This document shows, in pieces, positions 12,846 to 18,818 of a DNA stretch of 18,818 bases. The notes beneath the pieces are model-generated. The model was not told the DNA's origin. It worked only from the letters and a program-made list of their open reading frames with translations, and searched no databases. Origin of the DNA: an uncultured bacterium (GTDB taxonomy: Bacteria; Patescibacteriota; Minisyncoccia; Phycocordibacterales; CAIJYI01); contig CALMXW010000103.1 of NCBI GenBank assembly GCA_937871115.1, positions 1-18,818 on the forward strand, given 5' to 3'. How positions within the stretch are numbered: the stretch's first letter is position 1; each line of letters opens with the position of its first letter. Made by a program: the position numbers and the translations under genes.

Positions 12846-13862
12846 TTATTCCCCGAGAGCACGAATCCCTGCCCAGATGAGTTTGTTGGCGTCATCAAAC
12901 CTGCCTTCTTTTGTGGAGCCGAGTACGACCACGATGATTGGCTGCATTGGCCCAGCATTGAAGGCGAGTGCGAGATTGCCCCCGGCGAGGTCGGTGTACC
13001 CTGTTTTACTCGCAATAAGACCTGGGATTTCTGCCGCGAGTATATTGGTGTTTTTTGCGCGGTATCTGGTACCCTCGTTTGTATAGAAAACATCTCTTGG
13101 TTCGGTGGTGGAGTTGAATATCTCTGGTTTCGTCTGAAGTACGTGCTGGAAGAGAAGAGCCACATCTTTCGCCGAGCCGTAGCCACCGCTTCGTGTGTCT
13201 GTAACATCGAGTCCGCTCGAATTGTAAAACCGGATGGTATCAAGATTGAGATCTTTTGCTTTGGTATTCATGTCGCGCACAAAGACACTCTCAGGACTCT
13301 CGGCGAGCTCTTGTGGTGCATTCTGATGAAGATGAGCTCCTCCTGCCAATGCCAGAGCATTCGCTCCCTCATTTGAAGAGGAAATAAGGGTGTAGGAGAG
13401 GAGATCCCAAAGTTTCCATTTCTGTCCAAGTAAAAGTGGACCTGAGGTTGTAGAAGCCCCCTCAGGAAATGCTTTTTGGGTGATAGGCACCAAAGTATCC
13501 TTTGGGAGGTCGGAAGCGATGAGCGCGGTCATTACTTTAGTGAGAGATGCCAGCGGGTATGCGGTGTCAGCATTTTTTTGGTACAAAACTTCCCCTTGCT
13601 GAGCGTCGAGGACATACACCGCTCGAGCCTGGAGGGAGAGAGCTGAGAAGAGTTGCTCTCTCTTCGCTTGAAGGGCATCGTGAGCAAGCTTCTGTTGCAG
13701 TGCTGATGCTTCCTTTTGGGCGATCTGAGTCTCTAAAGCCGCTTTTTCGGCAAGAGATGCTCGGTAGGAGGTAACGCCGTACCCAAGACTCAAAAAAACC
13801 GCGAGAGAAAGGACGGTTGCGAGGAAAAAAGGCTTAATTTTTCTTTTTTCGATAGGTGGCAT
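12846..13862 (-). CDS. D-alanyl-D-alanine carboxypeptidase (S11 peptidase, PBP5-like)
   Basis: This enzyme trims the terminal D-Ala from peptidoglycan peptides on the outer face of the membrane. The product has 338 residues from the ATG at 13862. A basic N-terminus and one hydrophobic segment (about 10-30) act as anchor or uncleaved signal. A helix predicted to be coiled coil spans about 34-75. The catalytic domain has all three signature motifs: SLTK (S106, K109), SSN (162-164) and KTG (286-288). The usual C-terminal amphipathic domain of DacA is missing, so anchoring must be N-terminal. The frame remains open to 13901, but the extended -10 box at 13873-13881 lies in that extension. It leads an operon with rsmI and probably the next genes. 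Confidence 0.94.
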   Translation of the reverse strand: MPPIEKRKIKPFFLATVLSLAVFLSLGYGVTSYRASLAEKAALETQIAQKEASALQQKLAHDALQAKREQLFSALSLQARAVYVLDAQQGEVLYQKNADTAYPLASLTKVMTALIASDLPKDTLVPITQKAFPEGASTTSGPLLLGQKWKLWDLLSYTLISSSNEGANALALAGGAHLHQNAPQELAESPESVFVRDMNTKAKDLNLDTIRFYNSSGLDVTDTRSGGYGSAKDVALLFQHVLQTKPEIFNSTTEPRDVFYTNEGTRYRAKNTNILAAEIPGLIASKTGYTDLAGGNLALAFNAGPMQPIIVVVLGSTKEGRFDDANKLIWAGIRALGE

Positions 13863-13872
13863 TATGGGTAAA

Positions 13873-13881
13873 ATAGTACCA
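13873..13881 (-). promoter_or_regulatory. extended -10 promoter of the carboxypeptidase gene
   Basis: On the - strand TGGTACTAT (13881-13873) is an extended -10 box ending ten bases before the ATG at 13862. The predicted leader is at most a few bases. No ribosome site is visible. Confidence 0.5.
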
Positions 13882-13892
13882 CATTTACTAGA

Positions 13893-13942
13893 GAAAACCA
13901 AAAATCACCGGGCGGTGAAGCTCGCGGTGATTTTTGGTTTTC
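13893..13942 (-). terminator. strong terminator closing the pilin-like gene array
   Basis: GAAAACCAAAAATCACCG (13893-13910) pairs perfectly over 18 bp with 13925-13942, with a 14-base loop. The stem is A/T-rich at its base with a GC-rich top. It lies just after the stop codon of the last pilin-like gene and before the carboxypeptidase promoter. It can work in both directions, but only - strand genes flank it. Confidence 0.88.
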
Positions 13943-13960
13943 GTATCCGACAGATAGCTT

Positions 13961-14239
13961 TTAGTTGTTGGACGGGATGATAACATCAGCGGGGAGCTCG
14001 ATACCAAAGGTATTTACGATAATACGCATGATACCGAAGACACTCACCATAATGAACATTCCTATAATTCCCCACATCATATGCCGCTTCCCTACCTCTC
14101 GATCTTTATCTCCATCTCCTGCTATCAGGTATCGTACGAGACCGTACAAGAAGAGTGCTGTAGCAAGGACGAAGAGAAAGCCGAGAAAGGGATTCAGTAT
14201 ATTTTTGTTAATTTTGAAGAGAATCGTGTCTATATCCAT
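13961..14239 (-). CDS. pilin-like two-helix membrane protein, copy 7 (last of array)
   Basis: The product has 92 residues and belongs to the small T4SS-pilin-like/VirB2-like family of this array. It has two membrane helices (about 16-39 and 55-78), joined by a short charged loop GDGDKDREVGKRHMMWG that matches the AGDE-K-EGK-IM-WG core of its neighbours. It has no signal peptide, unlike copies 1, 2, 3 and 6. The tail is short (IELPADVIIPSNN) and resembles the Pro-rich tails of the other copies. The start ATG at 14239 is 27 bases after the previous stop, with no ribosome site. It is the most divergent in the core motif among the short copies, with GDGDKD in place of AGDE. Confidence 0.8.
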   Translation of the reverse strand: MDIDTILFKINKNILNPFLGFLFVLATALFLYGLVRYLIAGDGDKDREVGKRHMMWGIIGMFIMVSVFGIMRIIVNTFGIELPADVIIPSNN

Positions 14240-14266
14240 AACATGAAAGCTACTGAAGAGAGATAC

Positions 14267-14710
14267 CTAGCAGGGCAGACCAGCTGGCCACCCAGCAGGA
14301 CAATTGTTTACTCCAGCTCCTGCTGTTGAAGGATTTACGTCAGGTAAAACAATGTTGGTCACGTCTGGAGTAATATTTGCACCGATTGATGACTGGATGA
14401 ATCCTACGATACCCCAGATAGCAACGAGCACAAACATAGCGAGCACTCCCCAGATCATGATACTCTTCCCTTCCTGAGCCTTCTCTTCGTCACCAGCTGA
14501 AAGCACATATTTTGCCAAGCCGTAGAAGAAGTAGATAACAGCGAGAAGAGATACGATCGGGACGAGAAGTCGGACAATGGTGTAAATAGAGCGGACAAAC
14601 TGGGTAAGCGGAGTATTGCCAGGTGTTTGTATCCCCCCCACTGCAAATGCGAAGAGTGGTGCCGTGAAAGCGATGCCAGCAATAAGAGCTTTTTTTGTAT
14701 AAGTTAACAT
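14267..14710 (-). CDS. pilin-like two-helix membrane protein, copy 6, secreted type
   Basis: The product has 147 residues, the longest of the array. A signal peptide is predicted (about 1-23, ending FAFA). Two membrane helices follow (about 46-66 and 84-107) around the core FFYGLAKYVLSAGDEEKAQE, which continues GKSIMIWGVLAMF. The long tail (about 112-147) is Pro/Gly-rich and ends with two cysteines in NNCPAGWPAGLPC, which could form a disulfide outside the cell. This fits a VirB2/T4SS-pilin-type subunit (PF18895-like). It is the only copy with its own long upstream gap of 158 bases and an extended -10 box within it, so it may be expressed separately from the upstream copies. Confidence 0.85.
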   Translation of the reverse strand: MLTYTKKALIAGIAFTAPLFAFAVGGIQTPGNTPLTQFVRSIYTIVRLLVPIVSLLAVIYFFYGLAKYVLSAGDEEKAQEGKSIMIWGVLAMFVLVAIWGIVGFIQSSIGANITPDVTNIVLPDVNPSTAGAGVNNCPAGWPAGLPC

Positions 14711-14812
14711 TGTATGTAAATTGTATTAATAATTTTCTTGTAATAATTGTTCAACGTAATGATTCGACCAGCCCGTGCGTTTCAAGCCCGGGCAATATTG
14801 TTTCTTGATAAA

Positions 14813-14821
14813 ATTGTAGCA
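14813..14821 (-). promoter_or_regulatory. extended -10 promoter in the 158-base gap before copy 6
   Basis: On the - strand TGCTACAAT (14821-14813) is an extended -10 box. It predicts a leader of about 95 bases before the ATG at 14710. The leader holds a stem-loop (GCCCG 14793-14789 with CGGGC 14775-14771) without a T-run, then a very A+T-rich stretch with TACAAT near the start codon. The gap 14711-14868 contains no gene that I can find. Confidence 0.45.
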
Positions 14822-14849
14822 AGAGAACAGGGAAAACGGTAGTGGCTGT

Positions 14850-14858
14850 TGTGGATAA
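14850..14858 (-). promoter_or_regulatory. single DnaA-box-like nonamer
   Basis: TTATCCACA, the perfect DnaA box consensus, occurs on the - strand in the gap after copy 5 and about 30 bases upstream of the -10 box of copy 6. Only one exact match was noticed, so it is not an origin. It may be chance. Confidence 0.25.
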
Positions 14859-14868
14859 TTATGTTTCT

Positions 14869-15162
14869 TTATGGGACCAAGTGAGGAATGGTGATGGGTA
14901 TCGGGGCGGGGCCATAAATACCTGTTCCAGTAGATTGCTGGAGGAAGCCGATGATACCACCGATAGAGACCAGTACAAACATAGCGAGCACTCCCCAGGT
15001 CATAATGCTCCGTCCATCCTTCGCCTTGCCTTCGTCCCCCGCAGCCCAGATATATTTTGCGAGTCCAAAAAAGAAAGCAGCGGTTGCGGCGATGCCCCCG
15101 ATAACTTCGAGTGCGTTTACTAAGCGAAAAAGTGTATTAATAATGAAGTCGATGGGTAGCAT
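14869..15162 (-). CDS. pilin-like two-helix membrane protein, copy 5
   Basis: The product has 97 residues. It lacks a signal peptide and starts with MLPIDFIINTLFRLVNALEV. Two helices (about 19-43 and 58-81) flank the core GLAKYIWAAGDEGKAKDGRS, which continues IMTWGVLAMFVLVSIGGI. The tail IYGPAPIPITIPHLVP is Pro-rich. It is very similar to copy 4, which points to a recent duplication. It lies 26 bases after copy 4 with no ribosome site. The intervening sequence carries TATAAA boxes that may be an internal promoter. Confidence 0.85.
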   Translation of the reverse strand: MLPIDFIINTLFRLVNALEVIGGIAATAAFFFGLAKYIWAAGDEGKAKDGRSIMTWGVLAMFVLVSIGGIIGFLQQSTGTGIYGPAPIPITIPHLVP

Positions 15163-15188
15163 AGAAAGAAATTTTTATAATTTATAAT

Positions 15189-15500
15189 TTACCAAATTGG
15201 GAAACCTCGTGGATAAGCGTTGACTGGTGGCACTGTGACAGGGCGGACGGTGGGGGCGATATCGGCACCGGTTGATTTCTGTAAGAATCCAATAATCCCT
15301 CCGATGCAAACAAGGATAAACATAGCGATTACTCCCCAGGTCATGATACTTTTCCCTTCTTTTGCTGCCTTCTCGTCCCCCGCAGCCCAGATGTATTTTG
15401 CGAGTCCAAAAAAGAAAGCTACCACAGCAAGGGTGCTGCCTAAAATAACGAGGACGTTGGCTATGTTGACGAGAGAGAGTAAGAGTCGATCAATGGGCAT
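15189..15500 (-). CDS. pilin-like two-helix membrane protein, copy 4
   Basis: The product has 103 residues from the ATG at 15500, chosen because its N-terminus MPIDRLLLSLVNIANVL parallels copy 5. A longer frame up to 15602 would overlap copy 3 and has no support. Two helices (about 16-40 and 54-75) surround the core GLAKYIWAAGDEKAAKEGKS, continuing IMTWGVIAMF. The tail is Pro-rich and ends PRGFPIW. A TATAAT box lies 15 bases before the start (15521-15516 on the - strand), as in front of copy 1, so an internal promoter is possible. The gap to copy 3 is 40 bases. Confidence 0.84.
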   Translation of the reverse strand: MPIDRLLLSLVNIANVLVILGSTLAVVAFFFGLAKYIWAAGDEKAAKEGKSIMTWGVIAMFILVCIGGIIGFLQKSTGADIAPTVRPVTVPPVNAYPRGFPIW

Positions 15501-15540
15501 GGTGAATTTTGATTTATTATAATGTTTTTCTCGGTAAGCT

Positions 15541-15903
15541 TCAATTCGTTGGCCTTTCTGGAAGCTGTGGAATAAGTACGGCCTTTGTCCCGCCGAGTTC
15601 AAACGTACCCGTCAGGATACGTACGATTCCCCAAAGGGTCATTCCCACAAAGAAAGCGATTACTCCCCAGAGCATCCACTGCTTCCCTTTCTCTCGCTCG
15701 GCATCGTTGTCGGTATTCCACACGAAAAGTGCGATGCCGTAGAAAAATACGAGGACTCCAATGGCGTAGAGAAGCGATATTCCGAGGCCCAAGATATCTG
15801 CAAATATTTGTAGAAGCTCGCCAAAGTTTTTTGGCGCATCCGCAGCAAAAGCAAATGCTGGGATGAGGGTGATGAGAAGGATGGTAATGTATCGAAAAAA
15901 CAT
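15541..15903 (-). CDS. pilin-like two-helix membrane protein, copy 3, secreted type
   Basis: The product has 120 residues. A signal peptide is clear (1-20, ending AFAFA, then AD). Two helices follow (about 42-62 and 77-97) with a core related to the family: FFYGIALFVWNTDNDAEREK, continuing GKQWMLWGVIAFFVGMTLWG. The AGDE motif is replaced by NTDND. The tail GGTKAVLIPQLPERPTN is short. The gene ends in TGA, the only TGA stop seen among the genes here, which shows that TGA is read as stop. It is eight bases after copy 2 and clearly cotranscribed. Confidence 0.84.
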   Translation of the reverse strand: MFFRYITILLITLIPAFAFAADAPKNFGELLQIFADILGLGISLLYAIGVLVFFYGIALFVWNTDNDAEREKGKQWMLWGVIAFFVGMTLWGIVRILTGTFELGGTKAVLIPQLPERPTN

Positions 15904-15911
15904 AATATTAT

Positions 15912-16244
15912 TTAACGCCCCAGTCGAGGGATGACAATAGGATTGATATTAAATTGATCAATGAGCGCTTGCATGATACCCCACAGGGTGACAGCGACAA
16001 AGAAAGCAATGACAGCCCAAAGGATCCACTGCTTTGCCTCGTCCATCTTTTTCTGGTCTTGTGTGTTCAGAAGGAAGCGCACCACCCCCCAAGTGAATGC
16101 CGCCATAATGAAGATAAAAGAAAGATCTACAAGCCTCACTATTATTCCAAGGATCATCGTGTAGAGCTGTTCAATGTCGTCCACAGCAAAAGCGAGTGCA
16201 GGGAAAGAAAGGAAGACAAATATGGAAAATATTTTTTTTAGCAT
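15912..16244 (-). CDS. pilin-like two-helix membrane protein, copy 2, secreted type
   Basis: The product has 110 residues from the ATG at 16244. The frame is open further upstream, but that part overlaps copy 1 and is not supported. A signal peptide ends ALAFA at 20. Two helices (about 34-58 and 72-95) flank FTWGVVRFLLNTQDQKKMDE, continuing AKQWILWAVIAFFVAVTLWG, closest to copy 3. The tail is NPIVIPRLGR. AAGGA eight bases before the ATG is a good ribosome site, and the ATG overlaps the stop codon region of copy 1 by seven bases, so translation is probably coupled. Confidence 0.86.
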   Translation of the reverse strand: MLKKIFSIFVFLSFPALAFAVDDIEQLYTMILGIIVRLVDLSFIFIMAAFTWGVVRFLLNTQDQKKMDEAKQWILWAVIAFFVAVTLWGIMQALIDQFNINPIVIPRLGR

Positions 16245-16636
16245 GATGTTTGTCCTTGTGCCCCGCCGATAGCCGATATTGTGGAAGCGATAGCAGAGGC
16301 AAGAGCCCAAGAGCCCAAGAGTACCGCTGCTCCGACGACCGTCCATAAAAAGGAACTCTTTGCTTCAGTGAGCTTCTTCTCATCTCCTTGCGCAGAAAGG
16401 AATTTGAAACCTGTCCACACAAACAACACAGCAATGACCGGCATACCGACCTTTACAACCACACCAAGAATAGCTTTGATGAGACACGGGAGTGAGGCTA
16501 TCCTCGGTAGGGGGTTGGGGATCACGTTGTCTCCGGGGCCGGCGTAGGCGACGGTTACTGAAATCAAAAATAAGGAAACAGTAGCAGAGAGGACCGAAGC
16601 AGTTTTTTGTTTTGTTATTCTGTGAAAATATTTCAT
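16238..16636 (-). CDS. VirB2/TrbC-like pilin protein, copy 1 (first of array)
   Basis: The product has 132 residues. A long signal peptide (about 1-32, ending VAYA) precedes GPGDNVIPNPLPR. Two helices (about 57-81 and 95-120) enclose FVWTGFKFLSAQGDEKKLTE, continuing AKSSFLWTVVGAAVLLGSWA. This is closest to the classical VirB2/TrbC pilin pattern and only distantly like the other six. Two cysteines (C51 and the C-terminal residue) could pair. A TATAAT box lies 16 bases before the ATG. The gene follows the solute-binding protein gene by 40 bases and overlaps copy 2. No secretion ATPase or channel gene is in the window, so a complete type IV secretion system is not shown. Confidence 0.84.
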   Translation of the reverse strand: MKYFHRITKQKTASVLSATVSLFLISVTVAYAGPGDNVIPNPLPRIASLPCLIKAILGVVVKVGMPVIAVLFVWTGFKFLSAQGDEKKLTEAKSSFLWTVVGAAVLLGSWALASAIASTISAIGGAQGQTSC

Positions 16637-16652
16637 GTTTGTTTTGTCTAGA

Positions 16653-16658
16653 ATTATA
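16653..16658 (-). promoter_or_regulatory. -10 box at the head of the pilin-like array
   Basis: A perfect TATAAT (16658-16653 on the - strand), preceded by GG, lies 16 bases before the ATG of copy 1, in the short gap behind the solute-binding protein gene. No terminator separates the two, so it may add to transcription coming from upstream. Confidence 0.5.
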
Positions 16659-16676
16659 CCTTAAGAAATTATTTTT

Positions 16677-18008
16677 TTATATATCTAAACTCCCTTCTCC
16701 GAAGAGGAGAGAAATTTCTGATTGCACACGAGTACTTGCTCCCCCCACATCAGCTTTTCCGGAGAGAACTGACTCGACTGCTTGTCGAAAGATAGAGTCT
16801 GTCGTAAGTGGTTTTGGATCTGCCCACGATTTTGCAGTAAGAGTGGAGTCGTAGAAAACTACCTTGAAAGCGTCAGTCGGTCTTTGTGACAAAAGGTCGA
16901 GGCGAGGTGGCGGAAGAAGAAGTGCTTTCGAGAAGGCATCGACTACCGGCTGAGAAGAAAGAAGCATGGTGATAGAGAGGGCGAGCTCTTTCTGCTTTGA
17001 AGCCTTGAGCACAGCGGCTGCTTGCATGTGTGCGAATGAGGTTTTGTAGGGATAATTGCGCACTTGCGGAACGGGCGCCACATCGAAATTGAGGTTTGGA
17101 TTTTTTGTCTGAATATCTACGAGCTCGCTCGCAAAACCGAAGTAGACGGCGAGATCCTGAGCAAGGAAGGCATCTTTTGAGTTTGGAAGCGATCGGTTCC
17201 AGGAGTAGACAGGCTTTAATGGGTCAGCAAAATCTGTATAAAAACGAAGGGTCTCGCTGAAACCTGGCGTTTCGTTATCTTTTCCTCCCAGTGTGGATGA
17301 AAATGTTCCAGTACTACTATTGAGTGCAACGAGTGGATTCCCTGTCTGGAGGGTAAGCAGGGCAAGAATATCTTTTGCGTGGGCAACATTGGAATAATCT
17401 CCAAAACTGATGGCACTTTTGAGGATATTGTTTGCATTGTCGCGCTCTGTTAAAACGGATGAAAGAGTGAGAAATTCATCCCAGTAAGCGGGTGGACGCA
17501 CGACATTTTTCGTTGAAAACATGTCACGATTCCAGTACATCACCATTGGATCTACGGTGACGGGAAGGGCCAAGATTCCGCTTGGACGGAGGTACATAGC
17601 TCCTTCTTGGATAAAAGTGTCACGGAAAGTACGTTCTGACATGGCGGTATAGGGAAGCATCTGTATACGAGCCTGCTCACGTACAATAGACTGCTCTGGG
17701 AGAAGAACAATGTCGGGCCCAGTTCCGGCTGCGAGAGCTTCGGTCAGGGCAGAGTCAAGTACTGTAAGACCGACTTGGGTGTATTGGATTTTTACGTCAG
17801 TACCAGATGTGGTTTGGGCAATGTCTGTTATCTCTCGCATTGTTTCAGCAGGGATAGTGCCCCACACAGTGACTGTCCCTCGGGTCACGGCTTTTTGTTG
17901 CTCCGCTTTTGGATTTGGGATAATTCCGCCGAATACGAGGACGCCGACCACGAGTAAAACACCAAAACCGATAAGGAAACTTGTTTGGATGTTAAGATTT
18001 TTTAGCAT
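16677..18008 (-). CDS. membrane-anchored extracellular solute-binding protein (family 1)
   Basis: The product has 443 residues and resembles family 1 solute-binding proteins (SBP_bac_1 type) of carbohydrate ABC importers. A single N-terminal hydrophobic segment (about 10-30) is not followed by a lipobox cysteine, so it is an uncleaved anchor or an ordinary signal peptide. Typical features are VTVWGTIPAETMREI (about 46-60), GTGPDIVLLPEQ (about 95-106), a GILALPVTVDPMVMYWNRDMF stretch at about 143-163 and the late YPYKTSFAHMQAAAVLKASK (about 327-346). Binding proteins of this type capture sugars or oligosaccharides; the ligand is not predictable here. No permease or ATPase gene is adjacent. It follows the methyltransferase by 18 bases and precedes the pilin-like array, so all may share one transcript. 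Confidence 0.88.
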   Translation of the reverse strand: MLKNLNIQTSFLIGFGVLLVVGVLVFGGIIPNPKAEQQKAVTRGTVTVWGTIPAETMREITDIAQTTSGTDVKIQYTQVGLTVLDSALTEALAAGTGPDIVLLPEQSIVREQARIQMLPYTAMSERTFRDTFIQEGAMYLRPSGILALPVTVDPMVMYWNRDMFSTKNVVRPPAYWDEFLTLSSVLTERDNANNILKSAISFGDYSNVAHAKDILALLTLQTGNPLVALNSSTGTFSSTLGGKDNETPGFSETLRFYTDFADPLKPVYSWNRSLPNSKDAFLAQDLAVYFGFASELVDIQTKNPNLNFDVAPVPQVRNYPYKTSFAHMQAAAVLKASKQKELALSITMLLSSQPVVDAFSKALLLPPPRLDLLSQRPTDAFKVVFYDSTLTAKSWADPKPLTTDSIFRQAVESVLSGKADVGGASTRVQSEISLLFGEGSLDI

Positions 18009-18026
18009 AGTCCGCTGAAGAAAAAT

Positions 18027-18551
18027 TTAAGAACGAAAAAGCATTCCATAGTGGTACTTCCCTGCCGGGATTTCTTTTACAAAGGTGAATCCAGCTTGTT
18101 CAAACAGACCCCGGGCTTCATCTTCTGTCACCACGTGTTCTTTCGCGGGGCCGAGATTTCCGAAAGATTCAGACCAATCAATCACCACCACCTTTCCGCC
18201 ATCTTTGAGAACTCGCTTCATTTCAGTGATGAGACCTTTTTTGTCGGTGGCCTGAAAGAGTACATTTGCGGCAATGACGAAGTCTGCGAGTTTTTCACGA
18301 AGCTTACTTCCGCCAGGGATCTCAATGTCGCCCCAGATGACCTCTACGTTTTTGAGGTTTCTTTCTTTTGCTCCGTCACGGATTGCAGGCAAGAAATCGC
18401 GCTGGACATCGACGGCGTATACTTTTCCATTGGGGGCGACTGTCGCGGCGGCGAGGAATGCGTATGTCCCCGAGCCTGCGCCGAAGTCTGCCACGATGTC
18501 GCCTTCTCGAAGACCGAAAGAGGAAACGTTTTCTTTAGGATCGAGAAACAT
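18027..18551 (-). CDS. class I SAM-dependent methyltransferase
   Basis: The product has 174 residues from the ATG at 18551. The Rossmann methyltransferase motif I is VADFGAGSGTYAFLAA (about 20-35), acidic motif II is VYAVDVQ (about 44-50), and motif IV is in DFVIAANVLFQ (about 90-100), followed by RVLKDGGKVVVIDW. It resembles the UbiE/Methyltransf_11-25 group, but the substrate cannot be read from sequence. It has no membrane segment. An in-frame ATG at 18566 is rejected because the TATAAT box six bases before 18551 lies within that extension. The gene starts the run that continues with the solute-binding protein. Confidence 0.9.
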   Translation of the reverse strand: MFLDPKENVSSFGLREGDIVADFGAGSGTYAFLAAATVAPNGKVYAVDVQRDFLPAIRDGAKERNLKNVEVIWGDIEIPGGSKLREKLADFVIAANVLFQATDKKGLITEMKRVLKDGGKVVVIDWSESFGNLGPAKEHVVTEDEARGLFEQAGFTFVKEIPAGKYHYGMLFRS

Positions 18552-18557
18552 GACTCT

Positions 18558-18563
18558 ATTATA
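18558..18563 (-). promoter_or_regulatory. -10 promoter of the methyltransferase gene, predicted leaderless
   Basis: A perfect TATAAT (18563-18558 on the - strand) lies exactly six bases before the ATG at 18551. Another TATAAT sits at 18588-18583. No ribosome site is present. Confidence 0.6.
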
Positions 18564-18609
18564 CACGACAACAAAACAGAATATTATACCGAGTTATGCA
18601 CAAGCCCCG

Positions 18610-18818
18610 CTATTTTTTGAACACGAGAAACTTGTACCCAAAGAAGTTGAGGAAAAGCCCAGCTCCGGTGCCTGCCATTGAAGCAATGTTTGCAGAAAGA
18701 GTTGAAGAAAATATCCCGGAAGAAGAGAGTACTGAAAAACAACTCGTGGCTACAGAGAGATTTGCAACGAAGCTGAGAGTGGTAATAAAGAAAAAGGTGA
18801 TAGGTTCTTTTATTTTTT
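18610..18818 (-). CDS. C-terminal end of a GtrA-like membrane protein (5' part outside the window)
   Basis: About 68 codons of the 3' end are present and the frame runs off the window edge. The visible part has two hydrophobic stretches and ends AGLFLNFFGYKFLVFKK, a good match to the C-terminus of GtrA/DPMS-type membrane domains (pattern N-F-x-x-x-[KR]-[FY]-x-V-F). Such domains are four-helix proteins linked to transfer of polyprenyl-phosphate sugars across the membrane, either free-standing or fused to a glycosyltransferase. Which form this is cannot be told from the fragment. The stop TAG is at 18610-18612, 58 bases before the methyltransferase start. Confidence 0.75.
   Translation of the reverse strand, partial: KIKEPITFFFITTLSFVANLSVATSCFSVLSSSGIFSSTLSANIASMAGTGAGLFLNFFGYKFLVFKK

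Noticed and set aside
12842..13243. N-terminal extension of rsmI by 134 codons
   Set aside because: The extension overlaps dacA in another frame, and RsmI homology begins exactly at the ATG at 12841.
14850..14858. Replication origin marked by the DnaA box
   Set aside because: Only one exact box was noticed, with no dnaA or dnaN gene and no cluster of boxes.
13961..16636. Recoded TGA codons, as in some CPR lineages
   Set aside because: No gene needs TGA read as an amino acid, and the gene at 15541-15903 ends properly at TGA.
1..18818. CRISPR array, insertion sequence or rRNA genes
   Set aside because: No regularly spaced repeats, transposase-like products, IS-type terminal repeats or rRNA segments were seen.

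Overview
The window looks like a chromosome segment from an ultra-small bacterium of the Candidate Phyla Radiation (Patescibacteria), most likely a Parcubacteria-type lineage. This is inferred, not proven. The supporting signs are very compact gene packing, a tandem family of short pilin-like two-helix membrane proteins typical of these genomes, a shortened DprA without its usual N-terminal domain, a short RsmI, and few Shine-Dalgarno sites combined with promoter -10 boxes placed right in front of start codons. The standard code is used: nearly all stops are TAA or TAG, and one gene (15541-15903) ends in TGA.

Left flank (1-2403, + strand): a tRNA-Ser(GCU) missing its first two bases is followed by what looks like an accessory block. 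It holds a HEPN-like hypothetical protein, an attC-like palindrome, a small three-helix membrane protein, a DUF1697 protein and a PhnB-like VOC protein. The block ends at a bidirectional terminator shared with a short predicted lipoprotein gene on the - strand (2427-2690).

Core block (2795-10363): dprA; a 41-codon - strand gene (3810-3935) with its own promoter, Shine-Dalgarno site and terminator; topA; a site-2-protease-like M50 peptidase; rpmB; a DedA-family membrane protein; and a gatB-gdh pair on the - strand. Convergent pairs are extremely tight. topA and the M50 gene share one terminator that contains both stop codons, and the dedA and gdh stop codons touch.

Envelope block (10435-13862, - strand): a D-alanyl-D-alanine carboxypeptidase, rsmI, a small two-helix membrane protein, a membrane-anchored DUF4015-type glycoside-hydrolase-like protein, and a 47-codon single-helix membrane protein closed by a terminator.

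Surface block (13961-18818, - strand): the end of a GtrA-like protein, a SAM-dependent methyltransferase, a membrane-anchored extracellular solute-binding protein with no transporter partner, then seven consecutive pilin-like genes ending at an 18-bp terminator. This array is the most distinctive part of the window. A second general pattern is that at least five genes carry a -10 box 6 to 8 bases before the ATG, which predicts leaderless transcripts and decides several start codons.
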